A stretch of DNA of 64,000 nucleotides from Streptomyces klenkii. Lineage in GTDB: Bacteria > Actinomycetota > Actinomycetes > Streptomycetales > Streptomycetaceae. The notes under the pieces are model-generated. The model did not search any database. It was not told the origin of the DNA and worked only from the letters and a program-made list of their open reading frames with translations. The DNA is taken from positions 248,001 through 312,000 of the forward strand of contig NZ_RBAM01000002.1 of assembly GCF_003626645.1 (NCBI RefSeq), read 5' to 3'. Each line of letters opens with the position of its first letter. Positions within the stretch are counted from its first letter, which is position 1. Positions 40,296-48,835 of this stretch are shown one piece after another. The position numbers and the translations under genes are program-made.

Positions 40296-41126
40296 ATGTG
40301 TGGTCGATATGCGGCGAGCCGTAAGCCCGAGGATCTCGTGGGGCTCTTCGGCGTCGAGAAGTGGGAGCCGTCCGAGGCCCTCGCCCCGGACTGGAACGTG
40401 GCCCCGACGAAGAGCGTGTACGCGGTGCTCGAGCGTCCCCTGAAAGACGCAGCAGACCGGCGTCCGGTTCGCCAGCTGCGGCCCCTGCGCTGGGGCCTCG
40501 TGCCGTCGTGGGCGAAATCCCCCGAGGGCGCCGCGAAGATGATCAACGCCCGGTCGGAGACGGTCCACGAGAAGCCGTCCTACCGCAGGGCCTTCGAGGC
40601 CCGCCGCTGCCTCATACCCGCCGACGGCTACTACGAGTGGGTCACCGGCGCGGCGGAGCGCGAGCTGGAGGAGAAGGGCCGCAAGAAGCGCACCCGCAAG
40701 CAGCCCTATTTCGTCACCCCGGCCGACGGGTCGGTCATGGCGATGGCCGGGCTGTACGAGTTCTGGCGCGACCCCACCCTGCCGCCCGACCACCCCCAGG
40801 CCTGGTGGGCCACCTGCACGGTGCTCACGACGGAGGCCGAGCACGAGCCCTTCGCCCTCCCGGAGGGCGGCACGGCGCCGGAGGGCGGGCCGCGCTCCCT
40901 GGCCGAGATCCACCCGCGGATGCCGCTCGTGCTGCCGCCGGACCGGTGGGCCGCCTGGCTCGACCCCGCCCGCACCGGCACCGAGGAGCTGCGGGCCCTG
41001 CTGACCGCGCCGTCCGCCGGGTCCGTACGCGCCTACCCGGTCACGACGGCGGTCAGCGACGTCCGCAACAACGGGCCGGAGCTCCTGGAGGAGCTGGAGG
41101 CGCCGGAGGAGGCGACGCTGTTCTGA
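40296..41126 (+). CDS. SRAP domain protein (YedK/HMCES family, abasic-site shield)
   Basis: A 276-residue SRAP protein. It begins M-C-G-R-Y, so Cys2 becomes the N-terminal nucleophile that links covalently to abasic sites in single-stranded DNA. Other family marks are W-N-V-A-P-T (Asn), L-R-W-G-L-V-P-S-W-A, I-N-A-R-S-E-T, A-D-G-Y-Y-E-W and I-H-P-R-M-P (His). The insertion E-E-K-G-R-K-K-R-T-R is basic. ATG 40296 is required because processing exposes Cys2. It is divergent from the M50 gene. Confidence 0.93.
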   Translation: MCGRYAASRKPEDLVGLFGVEKWEPSEALAPDWNVAPTKSVYAVLERPLKDAADRRPVRQLRPLRWGLVPSWAKSPEGAAKMINARSETVHEKPSYRRAFEARRCLIPADGYYEWVTGAAERELEEKGRKKRTRKQPYFVTPADGSVMAMAGLYEFWRDPTLPPDHPQAWWATCTVLTTEAEHEPFALPEGGTAPEGGPRSLAEIHPRMPLVLPPDRWAAWLDPARTGTEELRALLTAPSAGSVRAYPVTTAVSDVRNNGPELLEELEAPEEATLF

Positions 41127-41175
41127 GTTCCGAGTTCTGAGTTCTGATCGCTGGTTCTGACGGGTTTTCCGGCCT

Positions 41176-41829
41176 GTGAACGATGATGGACCGGTGATCG
41201 AGACCGTTCCCACCCCCGCCGGAGACGCCCGCATCCACTGGCACCCGGCGCCCCGCGCCCGCCTCGTGCTCGCCCTCGGCCACGGCGCCGGCGGCGGCAT
41301 CGAGGCCCGCGACCTCCGGGCCCTCGCCGCCGCGCTGCCCGCGCACGGCGTCACCGTGGCCCTGGTGGAGCAGCCCTGGCGGGTCGCCGGCAAGAAGGTC
41401 GCCCCCGCGCCGAAGACCCTGGACGCGGCGTGGACCGCGCTGTGGCCGGCGCTGCGGAAGCCCGGCCCGCCGGTCGTGGCCGGGGGCCGCAGCGCGGGCG
41501 CCCGCGTCGCCTGCCGCACGGCGGCCGGCCTCGGCGCCGTCGCCGTGCTCGCCCTGAGCTTCCCGCTGCACCCGCCGGGCAAGCCGGAGAAGTCCCGCGC
41601 GGACGAGCTGCTCGGCGCGGCCGGTGCCGGGCTGCCCACGCTCGTCGTCCAGGGCGCGAAGGACCCGTTCGGCCGTCCCGAGGAGTTCCCGTCCGGAACG
41701 CACCTGGTGCCCGTGCCGCACGGCGACCACGGCTTCGCCGTACCGAAGAAGGCGGACGTCGGGCAGGAGGAGGCGCTGGCCGGGATCACCGCGGCCGTCG
41801 CGGAGTGGCTGGACGGCATCGGCGGCTGA
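41176..41829 (+). CDS. Alpha/beta hydrolase, dienelactone-hydrolase-like (KANL3/Tex30 type)
   Basis: A 217-residue alpha/beta fold protein. It has G-H-G-A-G (oxyanion region, ~35), the nucleophile elbow G-G-R-S-A-G-A (Ser~109), a late L-V-V-Q-G-A-K-D-P-F-G segment with the acid residue, and P-H-G-D-H-G-F with the catalytic His. Substrate unknown. GTG 41176 is taken; a GTG at 41194 would also give an ordinary family N-terminus. Confidence 0.82.
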   Translation: MNDDGPVIETVPTPAGDARIHWHPAPRARLVLALGHGAGGGIEARDLRALAAALPAHGVTVALVEQPWRVAGKKVAPAPKTLDAAWTALWPALRKPGPPVVAGGRSAGARVACRTAAGLGAVAVLALSFPLHPPGKPEKSRADELLGAAGAGLPTLVVQGAKDPFGRPEEFPSGTHLVPVPHGDHGFAVPKKADVGQEEALAGITAAVAEWLDGIGG

Positions 41830-41932
41830 CCGGCGCCGGAGGCTGACCGGCGTCGCGCGGGCGGCCGGCGCCACCCGCGCCCGGTTTCGGAATTCCAGAT
41901 TCCGGAAGTGCTGTTGAATTCCGGAGGATTCC

Positions 41933-41960
41933 GGGAATGCGGCGTGCCCGGGCGATGTTG
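41933..41960 (+). promoter_or_regulatory. Sigma-R autoregulatory promoter of sigR
   Basis: GGGAAT (41933-41938), exactly 18 nt, GTTG (41957-41960): a clean match to the sigma-R consensus. The transcript would begin about 41967, upstream of a possible long-isoform ATG at 42012. Confidence 0.88.
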
Positions 41961-42179
41961 TGCCAGTCGTCATCAGCCGCCGTCCCGACCGAGGAACAGG
42001 GAGCTCGCCGCATGGGTTCGATCGCATGCCTGTCCCGCCCGCAGCAGACCGCTGACCTGGGATGGTCCGCACTGCATGTGGCGCAGCCCGCCCCGTCCGG
42101 AGCGGCGGACGGGCGGGATCGTCGTCTATTCTCCGATTCGAGCGGGTCCGCATCCGGTCCCGCCGTCGTGTTGGAGGAG

Positions 42180-42947
42180 GTGGGTCCGGTCACTGGGACC
42201 GACGAGGGGACCGAAGACACCGGGGCCACGGGCATGAGCGCGACCGAGAACGCCGCCAAGGGCGCCACCGCGAGCACCGCTGCGGAGAACGCCGTGAACA
42301 CCACGGCCGCGGCGGCGGAGAGCGCGGCCGAGCGCAACGCCCGTTTCGAGCGGGACGCCCTCACCTTCCTCGACCAGATGTACTCCGCCGCCCTGCGGAT
42401 GACGCGGAACCCCGCCGACGCGGAGGACCTGGTGCAGGAGACCTACGCCAAGGCGTACGCGTCCTTCCACCAGTTCCGGGACGGCACGAACCTCAAGGCG
42501 TGGCTGTACCGCATCCTGACCAACACCTTCATCAACTCCTACCGCAAGAAGCAGCGCGAGCCGCTGCGCAGCGCGTCGGAGGAGATCGAGGACTGGCAGC
42601 TGGCCCGCGCCGAGTCGCACATGTCGACCGGCCTGCGCTCCGCCGAGTCCCAGGCCCTGGACCACCTCCCGGACTCCGATGTCAAGGAGGCCCTCCAGGC
42701 CATCCCCGAGGAATTCCGGATAGCGGTCTACCTCGCGGACGTCGAGGGCTTTGCCTACAAGGAGATCGCGGACATCATGGGTACGCCCATCGGCACGGTC
42801 ATGTCCCGGCTCCACCGGGGCCGCCGCCAGCTGCGCGGAATGCTGGAGGACTACGCCCGTGAGCGGGGTCTCGTCCCCGCCGGGGCGGCCCCTGCTGCGC
42901 CGAACGGCTCCGACGAGTCGCACAACCGGAAAGGCTCGGACTCATGA
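42180..42947 (+). CDS. sigR: ECF sigma factor SigR (thiol-oxidative stress)
   Basis: A 255-residue ECF sigma factor. After an Ala/Thr/Glu-rich N-terminal stretch (~1-55) come region 2 ([14 protein letters not shown] and [12 protein letters not shown]) and region 4 ([13 protein letters not shown] ... [19 protein letters not shown]). It directs disulfide-stress genes and is held by RsrA. The start GTG 42180 (V-G-P-V-T-G-T-D) matches the classical protein. The frame stays open upstream, and ATG 42012 would add 56 residues, matching the unstable longer sigma-R' isoform described in S. coelicolor. The final codons overlap rsrA (ATGA). Confidence 0.94.
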   Translation: MGPVTGTDEGTEDTGATGMSATENAAKGATASTAAENAVNTTAAAAESAAERNARFERDALTFLDQMYSAALRMTRNPADAEDLVQETYAKAYASFHQFRDGTNLKAWLYRILTNTFINSYRKKQREPLRSASEEIEDWQLARAESHMSTGLRSAESQALDHLPDSDVKEALQAIPEEFRIAVYLADVEGFAYKEIADIMGTPIGTVMSRLHRGRRQLRGMLEDYARERGLVPAGAAPAAPNGSDESHNRKGSDS

Positions 42948-43378
42948 GCTGCGGAGACCCGCACGAGACGGACTGCTCCGAGGTTCTCGACCACCTCTAC
43001 GAGTTCCTCGACCACGAGATGCCCGCCGGGGACTGCGCCAAGTTCGAGGTGCACATCGACGAGTGCTCCCCGTGCCTGGAGAAGTACGGCCTGGAACAGG
43101 CCGTGAAGAAGCTGGTCAAGCGCTGCTGCGGCCATGACGACGTGCCGGCCGACCTGCGGTCGAAGGTGATGGGCCGGATCGAGCTCATCCGCTCCGGGCA
43201 GTCGGTGCCCGACCAGGACGTCGTGGCCGAGGCCCGGGCGGCGGAGGCCGCCGCGCGCACGGCCAAGGGCGCGGAGAGCGGGCCGAGCACGTCGGGCACG
43301 GCAGGCACCAAGAGCACCCGCAGCGCCTCGGGCGGCCCCGCGCGGCCGGGCCCGCTGGGCGCCACGACGCAGGAGTAG
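42944..43378 (+). CDS. rsrA: Redox-sensing zinc anti-sigma factor RsrA
   Basis: A 144-residue ZAS-family anti-sigma factor. Cys and His are at the known positions: Cys3, Cys11, Cys31, His37, Cys41, Cys44, Cys61 and Cys62, including the H-x3-C-x2-C signature (H-I-D-E-C-S-P-C). Reduced RsrA with zinc binds SigR; oxidation makes a disulfide, mainly Cys11-Cys44, ejects zinc and releases the sigma factor. The C-terminal ~55 residues are Ala/Ser/Gly-rich and longer than in S. coelicolor. ATG 42944 overlaps the sigR stop. Zinc binding is family knowledge. Confidence 0.95.
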   Translation: MSCGDPHETDCSEVLDHLYEFLDHEMPAGDCAKFEVHIDECSPCLEKYGLEQAVKKLVKRCCGHDDVPADLRSKVMGRIELIRSGQSVPDQDVVAEARAAEAAARTAKGAESGPSTSGTAGTKSTRSASGGPARPGPLGATTQE

Positions 43379-43703
43379 CGCGGGCCCCGCGCCCGCGCCG
43401 CGGGGATCCGGCCCGCGGCCACAGACGTACGGCGAGACGTATCGCGCCTGCGTCCTTTCGCGCCTACGTCCTCAATCCGGATCCGGCTCATCGGCCCGGC
43501 CTCATGCGCCCCTGCCGACGCTACGGCCTTATACGGCCCGGCCCGCGCATGCCGCCCGGCGGCGATAATCACCCGAAGGTGTGCATCTGGTCGGTTCGCG
43601 CGGGGCAATCCCTGAATGCGACGATCCCCGGCTCCGCCGGACCCTATTCTCCCCTTCCTGACGGCAAGCATGTCGGCACCTCACGGGACGGGGAGGACGC
43701 ACC
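43379..43703. other. Intergenic region between rsrA and the HD-GYP gene
   Basis: 325 nt with no supported gene. A TATTCT at about 43646 could be a -10 element for the downstream gene, but I see no convincing -35. The start of the region is GC-rich and may hold a weak terminator. Nothing else is evident. Confidence 0.4.
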
Positions 43704-45059
43704 ATGGGGGCACTACCGGCGGCAGCGCGTCTGTGCGTGCTGTGCGCCGTCCTCGCCGCCGTCGCGTGCGCCGCCCCCGCCCTGCGGGCCGGACCCGGCG
43801 TCCCCTGGTGCGCCGTGGGCCTCCTGGCCGCGGTCTGCGCCGTCTGCGAGCGCCTGCCCCGCCGCACCCTGACCCTGCCGGTCCTGCTCGCCGGGGCGTT
43901 CCTGCTGCCGCCCGCCGCCGCGGGCCTCGTGGCGGTGCCGGGCGCGCTCGTCGGCCGGGTCGAGCAGCGCCCCGCGTGGGTCCGGCGGCTGTGGCACGCC
44001 GCCCAGCTCTCCCTGGCCTCCTGCGCCGCCTCCCACGTCTTCGCCCTCGCCGCCCCGGCCATGTGCACCGAGACCGGCCTCTCCCCGCTCGCGCCCGAGG
44101 ACTTCCCCGCCGCCCTGCCGCCCGCCCTCGCCGCCGCCCTCGTCCTCTCCCTCGTGGCCGCCGCCCTCGACGGCGCCGTCCGCGTCGCCGCCGAGCGCCG
44201 CCGCCCGCGCGCCGCCTGGAGCGGCCTCCTGCTGCCCGGCCCGCTGCTGCCGGCCCTCGTGCACGGCCCCACCGGCCTGCTCACCGCAGCCCTGTGGCAC
44301 AGCGCCTACGGCCCGCCCGCGGCCCTGCTCGTCCTGCTGCCGATGTCCGTCTCCTCCTGGTTCCTGGACCGCTGCGAGCGCGAGCGCGCCGCCCACCAGG
44401 CCACCATCCGGGCGCTGGTCCAGGCCGTCGACCTCAAGGACCGCTACACCCGCGGCCACAGCGAGCGCGTCGGGCGCGCCTCCGTGCTCATCGGCCGCGA
44501 GCTCGGCCTGGCCGGCGAGCGGCTGGAGGCGCTGCGCTTCGCCGGCATCCTGCACGACGTCGGCAAACTCGGCGTCCCCACCCGCCTGTTGCGCAAGGAC
44601 GGCCCACTCACCCCGGAGGAGCGGCGCGTCATCGAGCTGCACCCGGAGTACGGGCACGAGATGGTGCGCGGCATCGGCTTTCTCGACGAGGCGCGGGCCG
44701 CGATCCTCCACCACCACGAGCGCCTGGACGGCAGCGGCTACCCGTACGGGCTGAGGGGTCATCAGATTCCGTTCTTCGCCAGGGTCGTGGCCGTCGCCGA
44801 CGCCTTCGACGCCATGACCTCCACGCGCAGTTACAGCCGGGCCCGCCCCGTAGCGGCCGCCCTCGCCGAGCTCCACCGCTGCGCGGGAAGCCAGTTCGAC
44901 CCTCGCATGGTTGCCGCCCTGTGCGCGGCCCTCGACCGTCACGGATGGCATTCGACAGTGACCTCGGAGGCTACGGAGAGTGCAACTCCACCCAGCGGAA
45001 ACGTCCCTTCATCCCGCCGGCCGGTCACCGGGGCCGGCCAACCGGGAGGTGAGGGGTGA
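43704..45059 (+). CDS. Membrane HD-GYP domain phosphohydrolase
   Basis: A 451-residue protein. Residues ~1-220 hold around six hydrophobic segments, probably transmembrane, and residues ~225-430 are an HD-GYP domain: E-R-V-G-R-A (His/Asp set), H-D-V-G-K-L-G-V-P (~284) and H-H-H-E-R-L-D-G-S-G-Y-P-Y-G-L (~336-350) with an intact G-Y-P. HD-GYP enzymes usually degrade cyclic di-GMP, though some act on other cyclic dinucleotides. Ends in a Ser/Thr/Pro tail. The next gene starts within its stop codon (GTGA). Confidence 0.85.
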   Translation: MGALPAAARLCVLCAVLAAVACAAPALRAGPGVPWCAVGLLAAVCAVCERLPRRTLTLPVLLAGAFLLPPAAAGLVAVPGALVGRVEQRPAWVRRLWHAAQLSLASCAASHVFALAAPAMCTETGLSPLAPEDFPAALPPALAAALVLSLVAAALDGAVRVAAERRRPRAAWSGLLLPGPLLPALVHGPTGLLTAALWHSAYGPPAALLVLLPMSVSSWFLDRCERERAAHQATIRALVQAVDLKDRYTRGHSERVGRASVLIGRELGLAGERLEALRFAGILHDVGKLGVPTRLLRKDGPLTPEERRVIELHPEYGHEMVRGIGFLDEARAAILHHHERLDGSGYPYGLRGHQIPFFARVVAVADAFDAMTSTRSYSRARPVAAALAELHRCAGSQFDPRMVAALCAALDRHGWHSTVTSEATESATPPSGNVPSSRRPVTGAGQPGGEG

Positions 45060-46306
45060 CGGGGCGCCCTGACGGACTCCTGGTACGGAGCGTGCACGCG
45101 GCGGCCGTCGCCCTCGCCCTGGCCGCCCTGGCCCGCACCGCCTGGCACGGCGTCGCCCAGCCCGGCGTCGCCCTCGCCTACGGCCTCCTCATCGCCGTCG
45201 GCGAAGCCGCCCGGCGCCGCCGCCCCACCGCCGGCCCCGGCGACCGCCAGACCGCGCCCGTAGGAGCCGCCGGAGCCCTCTCGTACGCCCTGCTCGGCGA
45301 GATCGGTGGGCAGCCCACCGCCCACGGCGCCCCCCAGGTCGTCGCCGTGGTGCTCGCCGCGACCCTCGCCGGCGCGACCGGCCGCCCGCCCGCGCGCGAC
45401 CACCTCGCGCGCCGCCTGCTCACCACGGCCTTCGCCGCCGTCTGCTTCCAGCCCCTGCACCACTCCGGCGCCCTCGACCACTGGCCCGGCCACGGCCCCG
45501 CCTACGCCTTCCTCCTGCTCCTCGTGCTCGCCCTGACCACCCTCTTCGACGCCGTCCTCGCCGCGACCCTCACCCGGGCCCGTACGGGCGGCCCCTACGG
45601 CACCGCCCTGCGCGACGAGCTGCGCGCCCTCGCCGGCATCGGCACCGCGATCTGCGCCACCGGCGTCGTCATGGCCCTCGCCGTCGGCGTCGCCGGGCTG
45701 TGGGCCCTGCCCGTCTTCTGCCTGCCCCTGCTCCTCACCCAGCTCTCCTTCCACCGCTACACCGCCGTGCGGGCCACGTACCACCAGACCATCGCCTCCC
45801 TCGCCCGCTCCACGGAGATCGCCGGCCACACCCCGCCCGGGCACGCCCGGCGCGTCGCCGCCCTCAGCCGCGCCACCGGACGCGAGCTCGGCCTGTCCGA
45901 GGCCGGCCTCACCGTTCTGGAGTACGCCGCACTCATGCACGACATCGGCCAGCTCTCCCTCCTCGACCCCGTGCCCGCCGGGGCCACCGAGCCCCTGCCG
46001 CCCGAGCAGCGCCGCCGCATCGCCCTCCTCGGCGGGGCCGTCGTCCGCCGCACCGGCGTCCCCTCCGACGTCGCCGTCGTGGTCGAGCGCCAGGCCGACC
46101 CGTACCGCGAGCAGCCGCTCGCCGCCCGCGTCGTCCGCACCGTCAACGCCTACGAGGACCTCGTCGGCCGGACCGGCTGCGGCCCGCTGTGCGCCCTGGA
46201 GCGCCTCCGGCTCGACACGGCCCACGAACACGACCCGCAGGTGGTCGCGGCCCTGGCCGGAGTGCTCGCGCGCGGGGGCGGGCCGGGGGCGCCCGAGCTG
46301 AGGTAA
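45056..46306 (+). CDS. Degenerate membrane HD-GYP-like protein, partner of the preceding gene
   Basis: A 416-residue paralogue with the same layout: an N-terminal membrane region (~1-230), then an HD-like domain with G-H-A-R-R-V-A-A-L-S and H-D-I-G-Q-L-S (~295-301). The G-Y-P segment is missing (the region reads E-R-Q-A-D-P-Y-R-E-Q), and only one clear HD pair remains, so activity on a cyclic dinucleotide is doubtful. A regulatory or partner role is suggested by the overlap with the intact gene (GTGA), which is inference. Confidence 0.8.
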   Translation: MTGRPDGLLVRSVHAAAVALALAALARTAWHGVAQPGVALAYGLLIAVGEAARRRRPTAGPGDRQTAPVGAAGALSYALLGEIGGQPTAHGAPQVVAVVLAATLAGATGRPPARDHLARRLLTTAFAAVCFQPLHHSGALDHWPGHGPAYAFLLLLVLALTTLFDAVLAATLTRARTGGPYGTALRDELRALAGIGTAICATGVVMALAVGVAGLWALPVFCLPLLLTQLSFHRYTAVRATYHQTIASLARSTEIAGHTPPGHARRVAALSRATGRELGLSEAGLTVLEYAALMHDIGQLSLLDPVPAGATEPLPPEQRRRIALLGGAVVRRTGVPSDVAVVVERQADPYREQPLAARVVRTVNAYEDLVGRTGCGPLCALERLRLDTAHEHDPQVVAALAGVLARGGGPGAPELR

Positions 46307-46499
46307 GAGTCCGGTCAAAGCGGGAGTACCGCGGTGAACCCACGGGTAATGAGCGGGCGTCCAAAGGGGCATGGTTGGATGCGAAGAGGAGAGCAGAGGA
46401 GAGAAGGCGAGAAGAACCGCGAAGACGACGGGGGGCGTCGGGCGCGTCGCCGCCTCCGGCACGGAGGTGTGACGGGCGCGACTTCCCGGAGAGAGTGAG

Positions 46500-46589
46500 A
46501 TGTGGCAGGTTGTCGTCAGGGAGGACGGCGGCCTTCACCTGGGTCATCCGGCGTGGTCGCACGCAGAAACCGGCAGGCGGGAATCGTGA
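46500..46589 (+). CDS. Short coupled leader ORF (29 codons)
   Basis: ATG 46500 is preceded by CCGGAGAGAGTGAG, a good ribosome site, and the ORF (M-W-Q-V-V-V-R-E-D-G ...) ends at 46587-46589, overlapping the GTG start of the downstream TPR gene (GTGA). That gene lacks a strong site of its own, so translation of the leader could drive it by coupling. The product has no recognised family; it may simply aid initiation. The preceding stretch 46307-46499 is purine-rich and has no other gene. Confidence 0.5.
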   Translation: MWQVVVREDGGLHLGHPAWSHAETGRRES

Positions 46590-47572
46590 GGATCTTCGGC
46601 AAGGTACGGCACCGGCCTTCCGCCTCGTGGCGGCAGGCCACCGACCGTGCCTTCACGCTCATCGGCGACGGCCGGTACGAGGACGCGGGCGCGCTCCTGA
46701 CCCGCGCGGCCGACATGGAGCCCTGGCTCTCCGAGTCGTGGTTCAACCTGGCGCTGCTGCACAAGTTCCGCCACGACTGGGAGCAGGCCCGCGCCGCCGG
46801 GCTGCGCGCTGTGGCCCTCCTGGACCGCGAGGCCGGCGCCCCGGACTGGTGGAACGTGGGCATCGCCGCCACCGCCCTCCAGGACTGGCCGCTGGCCCGC
46901 CGCGCCTGGCAGGCGTACGGCCTGCGCGTGCCCGGCGAGGGCACCCCGGCCGGCGAGCCCGTCGGCATGGAGCTCGGCAGCGCCGCCGTCAGACTCTCGC
47001 CCGAGGGCGAGGCGGAGGTCGTCTGGGGCCGCCGGCTCGACCCGGCCCGGATGGAGGTCCTCTCCATCCCGCTGCCCTCCTCGGGCCGCCGCTGGGGCGA
47101 GGTCGTGCTGCACGACGGCGTCCCGCACGGCGAGCGCGTCACCGCCGCCGGGCCCTCCTACCCCGTCTTCGACGAGATCGAGCTGTGGGCCCCCTCGCCC
47201 GTGCCCACCTGGGTCGTCCTGCTGGAGGCCGCCACCGAGGCCGACCGGGACGCCCTGGAGCGGCTCGCCGCCGACGCGGGCTTCGCCGCCGAGGACTGGT
47301 CCTCGTCCGTGCGGCTCCTGTGCCGCACGTGCTCGGAGAGCCGCATGCCCAGCGACGAGGGCAACGGCGAGCACCTCGACCCCCACGACCACAGCGAGCC
47401 CGGCCACCCCGGCCCCCTCGGCCACCGCACGGCCGGCTCCGGCTCGCTGTGGGTGCCCGAGCGCGAGTGCGGCATCGCCGCCCCCGCCGGGCTGGTGCGG
47501 GGCCTGCTGGACGGCTGGGTGGCGGACAGCCCGGACAGCCGGGAGTGGCGCGACCTGGAAGAGGTCTGCTGA
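46586..47572 (+). CDS. Tetratricopeptide repeat protein
   Basis: A 328-residue protein with N-terminal TPR-like helices (A-T-D-R-A-F-T-L-I-G-D-G-R-Y-E-D-A-G ... W-F-N-L-A-L-L-H-K-F-R ... A-A-T-A-L-Q-D-W-P-L-A-R-R-A-W) to about residue 125 and a C-terminal mixed domain including C-R-T-C and a His/Pro/Gly-rich segment (D-P-H-D-H-S-E-P-G-H-P-G). No catalytic motif seen. GTG 46586 gives V-R-I-F-G-K-V-R-H-R-P, a likely conserved start. Located before def; function unknown. Confidence 0.75.
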   Translation: MRIFGKVRHRPSASWRQATDRAFTLIGDGRYEDAGALLTRAADMEPWLSESWFNLALLHKFRHDWEQARAAGLRAVALLDREAGAPDWWNVGIAATALQDWPLARRAWQAYGLRVPGEGTPAGEPVGMELGSAAVRLSPEGEAEVVWGRRLDPARMEVLSIPLPSSGRRWGEVVLHDGVPHGERVTAAGPSYPVFDEIELWAPSPVPTWVVLLEAATEADRDALERLAADAGFAAEDWSSSVRLLCRTCSESRMPSDEGNGEHLDPHDHSEPGHPGPLGHRTAGSGSLWVPERECGIAAPAGLVRGLLDGWVADSPDSREWRDLEEVC

Positions 47573-47662
47573 GCACTTCCGAGGACCCCCGGCGCCGCGG
47601 GCGGGGACCCGTACCCTGTACAGGACATCCTTTTGGGTTTTGAGAGAGGCACAACGGCGGAC

Positions 47663-48310
47663 ATGTCGCAGCAGTCGCAGCAGTCGCAGCAAGAGACCGA
47701 CCAGCCGGTGGACGGCGAGTTCATCGTGGACACCGAGGACTGCGAGGCGCGCGAGCTCGCACACCGCGAGCGCGGCACGTCCCGCCCGATCACCGTCGTG
47801 GGCAACCCCGTCCTGCACCGCGAGTGCAAGGACGTCACCTCCTTCGACGACGAGCTCGCTCAGCTGATCGACGACATGTTCGCGAGCCAGCACACCGCCG
47901 AGGGCGTCGGCCTCGCCGCCAACCAGATCGGCGTCGACCTCAAGGTCTTCGTCTACGACTGCATGGACGACGAGGGCGTCCGCCACGTGGGCACCGTGTG
48001 CAACCCCGTCCTGGAGGACCTGCCGGCCGACCGCCGGATCCTGGACGACTCCAACGAGGGCTGCCTCTCCGTCCCCACCGCCTACGCCGCCCTCGCCCGC
48101 CCCGACTACGCCGTCGTCAGCGGCCAGGACGCCCAGGGCAACCCCATCCGCGTCCAGGGCACCGGTTACTTCGCGCGCTGCCTCCAGCACGAGACCGACC
48201 ACCTCTACGGCCGGCTCTACATCGACCGCCTCTCCAAGCGCGAGCGCAAGGACGCGCTGCGGCAGATGGAAGAGGGCACGCCGCGGTACCCGGTCGTCGC
48301 TAACGACTGA
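47663..48310 (+). CDS. def: Peptide deformylase
   Basis: A 215-residue deformylase removing the formyl group from new proteins. Motifs: [10 protein letters not shown] (I, ~88-97), E-G-C-L-S-V-P (II, with metal-binding Cys, ~131-137) and Q-H-E-T-D-H-L-Y-G (III, H-E-x-x-H, ~173-181). An extra N-terminal arm rich in Gln and acidic residues (Q-S-Q-Q-S-Q-Q ... ) precedes the core. ATG 47663 is used; the in-frame start at 47633 adds residues of no family likeness. Streptomycetes often carry several copies of def. Confidence 0.93.
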   Translation: MSQQSQQSQQETDQPVDGEFIVDTEDCEARELAHRERGTSRPITVVGNPVLHRECKDVTSFDDELAQLIDDMFASQHTAEGVGLAANQIGVDLKVFVYDCMDDEGVRHVGTVCNPVLEDLPADRRILDDSNEGCLSVPTAYAALARPDYAVVSGQDAQGNPIRVQGTGYFARCLQHETDHLYGRLYIDRLSKRERKDALRQMEEGTPRYPVVAND

Positions 48311-48331
48311 CCTTCTGCGCTGGTAGCGGCG

Positions 48332-48376
48332 GAAGCGCCGTACGGGCCGGGATCTTCCCGGTCCGTACGGCGCTTC
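48332..48376. terminator. Bidirectional terminator
   Basis: Long near-perfect hairpin: GAAGCGCCGTACGG ... CCGTACGGCGCTTC with an inner CCGGGA/TCCCGG stem, between convergent def and the YCII gene. Confidence 0.8.
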
Positions 48377-48402
48377 TCGCTTCCGGCGCTTCTCGCTCGT
48401 GG

Positions 48403-48762
48403 TCAGGCGGGGAAGTCCGACTCCTCGAAGATCTGCCGGACCTCGATCTCACCGTCCTCGAACGGCACCTTCCGGGCCCACTCGACAGCCTCGTCCCGGT
48501 CCTTCGCCCGGATCACCCAGAACCCGGCGACCAGCTGCCCCGGCGGCCCGGCGAAGGGCCCGTCGGTCACCACCGGCCTGCCGCCCGTGAAAGAGACGCG
48601 CGCTCCCTTGGAGGAGTCCCGCAGCCCCTCGCCGGCGAGCATGACACCGGCCTTGGTGAGCTCGTCGTTGTACTTCCCCATCTCGGCGAGCGCCTCCCTG
48701 GTCGGCAGCACGCCGGCCTCGGACTCCTCGCTCGCCTTGACGATCATCATGAAGCGGGGCAT
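48403..48762 (-). CDS. YCII-related (DGPF) domain protein
   Basis: A 119-residue protein of the YciI/DGPF superfamily. It opens M-P-R-F-M-M-I-V-K-A-S-E and contains V-V-T-D-G-P-F-A-G-P-P-G-Q-L (the DGPF motif) and F-W-V-I-R-A-K-D-R-D-E-A-V-E-W-A-R-K. Such proteins are found beside ECF sigma factors and are of uncertain function. ATG 48762 is chosen for the family start; an upstream extension is not conserved-like. Confidence 0.8.
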   Translation of the reverse strand: MPRFMMIVKASEESEAGVLPTREALAEMGKYNDELTKAGVMLAGEGLRDSSKGARVSFTGGRPVVTDGPFAGPPGQLVAGFWVIRAKDRDEAVEWARKVPFEDGEIEVRQIFEESDFPA

Positions 48763-48835
48763 TGCGTCGTCTCCCGTCGGTCTCGGTGGTTTGGGGCGTT
48801 CTCCCAGGTTCGCCGGAGGCGCCGCGCCTCGCACG

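Noticed and set aside
41121..41160. GAGTTCTGA-like direct repeats at the end of the SRAP gene
   Set aside because: A few 9-nt copies right after the stop; too short to call as an element, and probably slippage.
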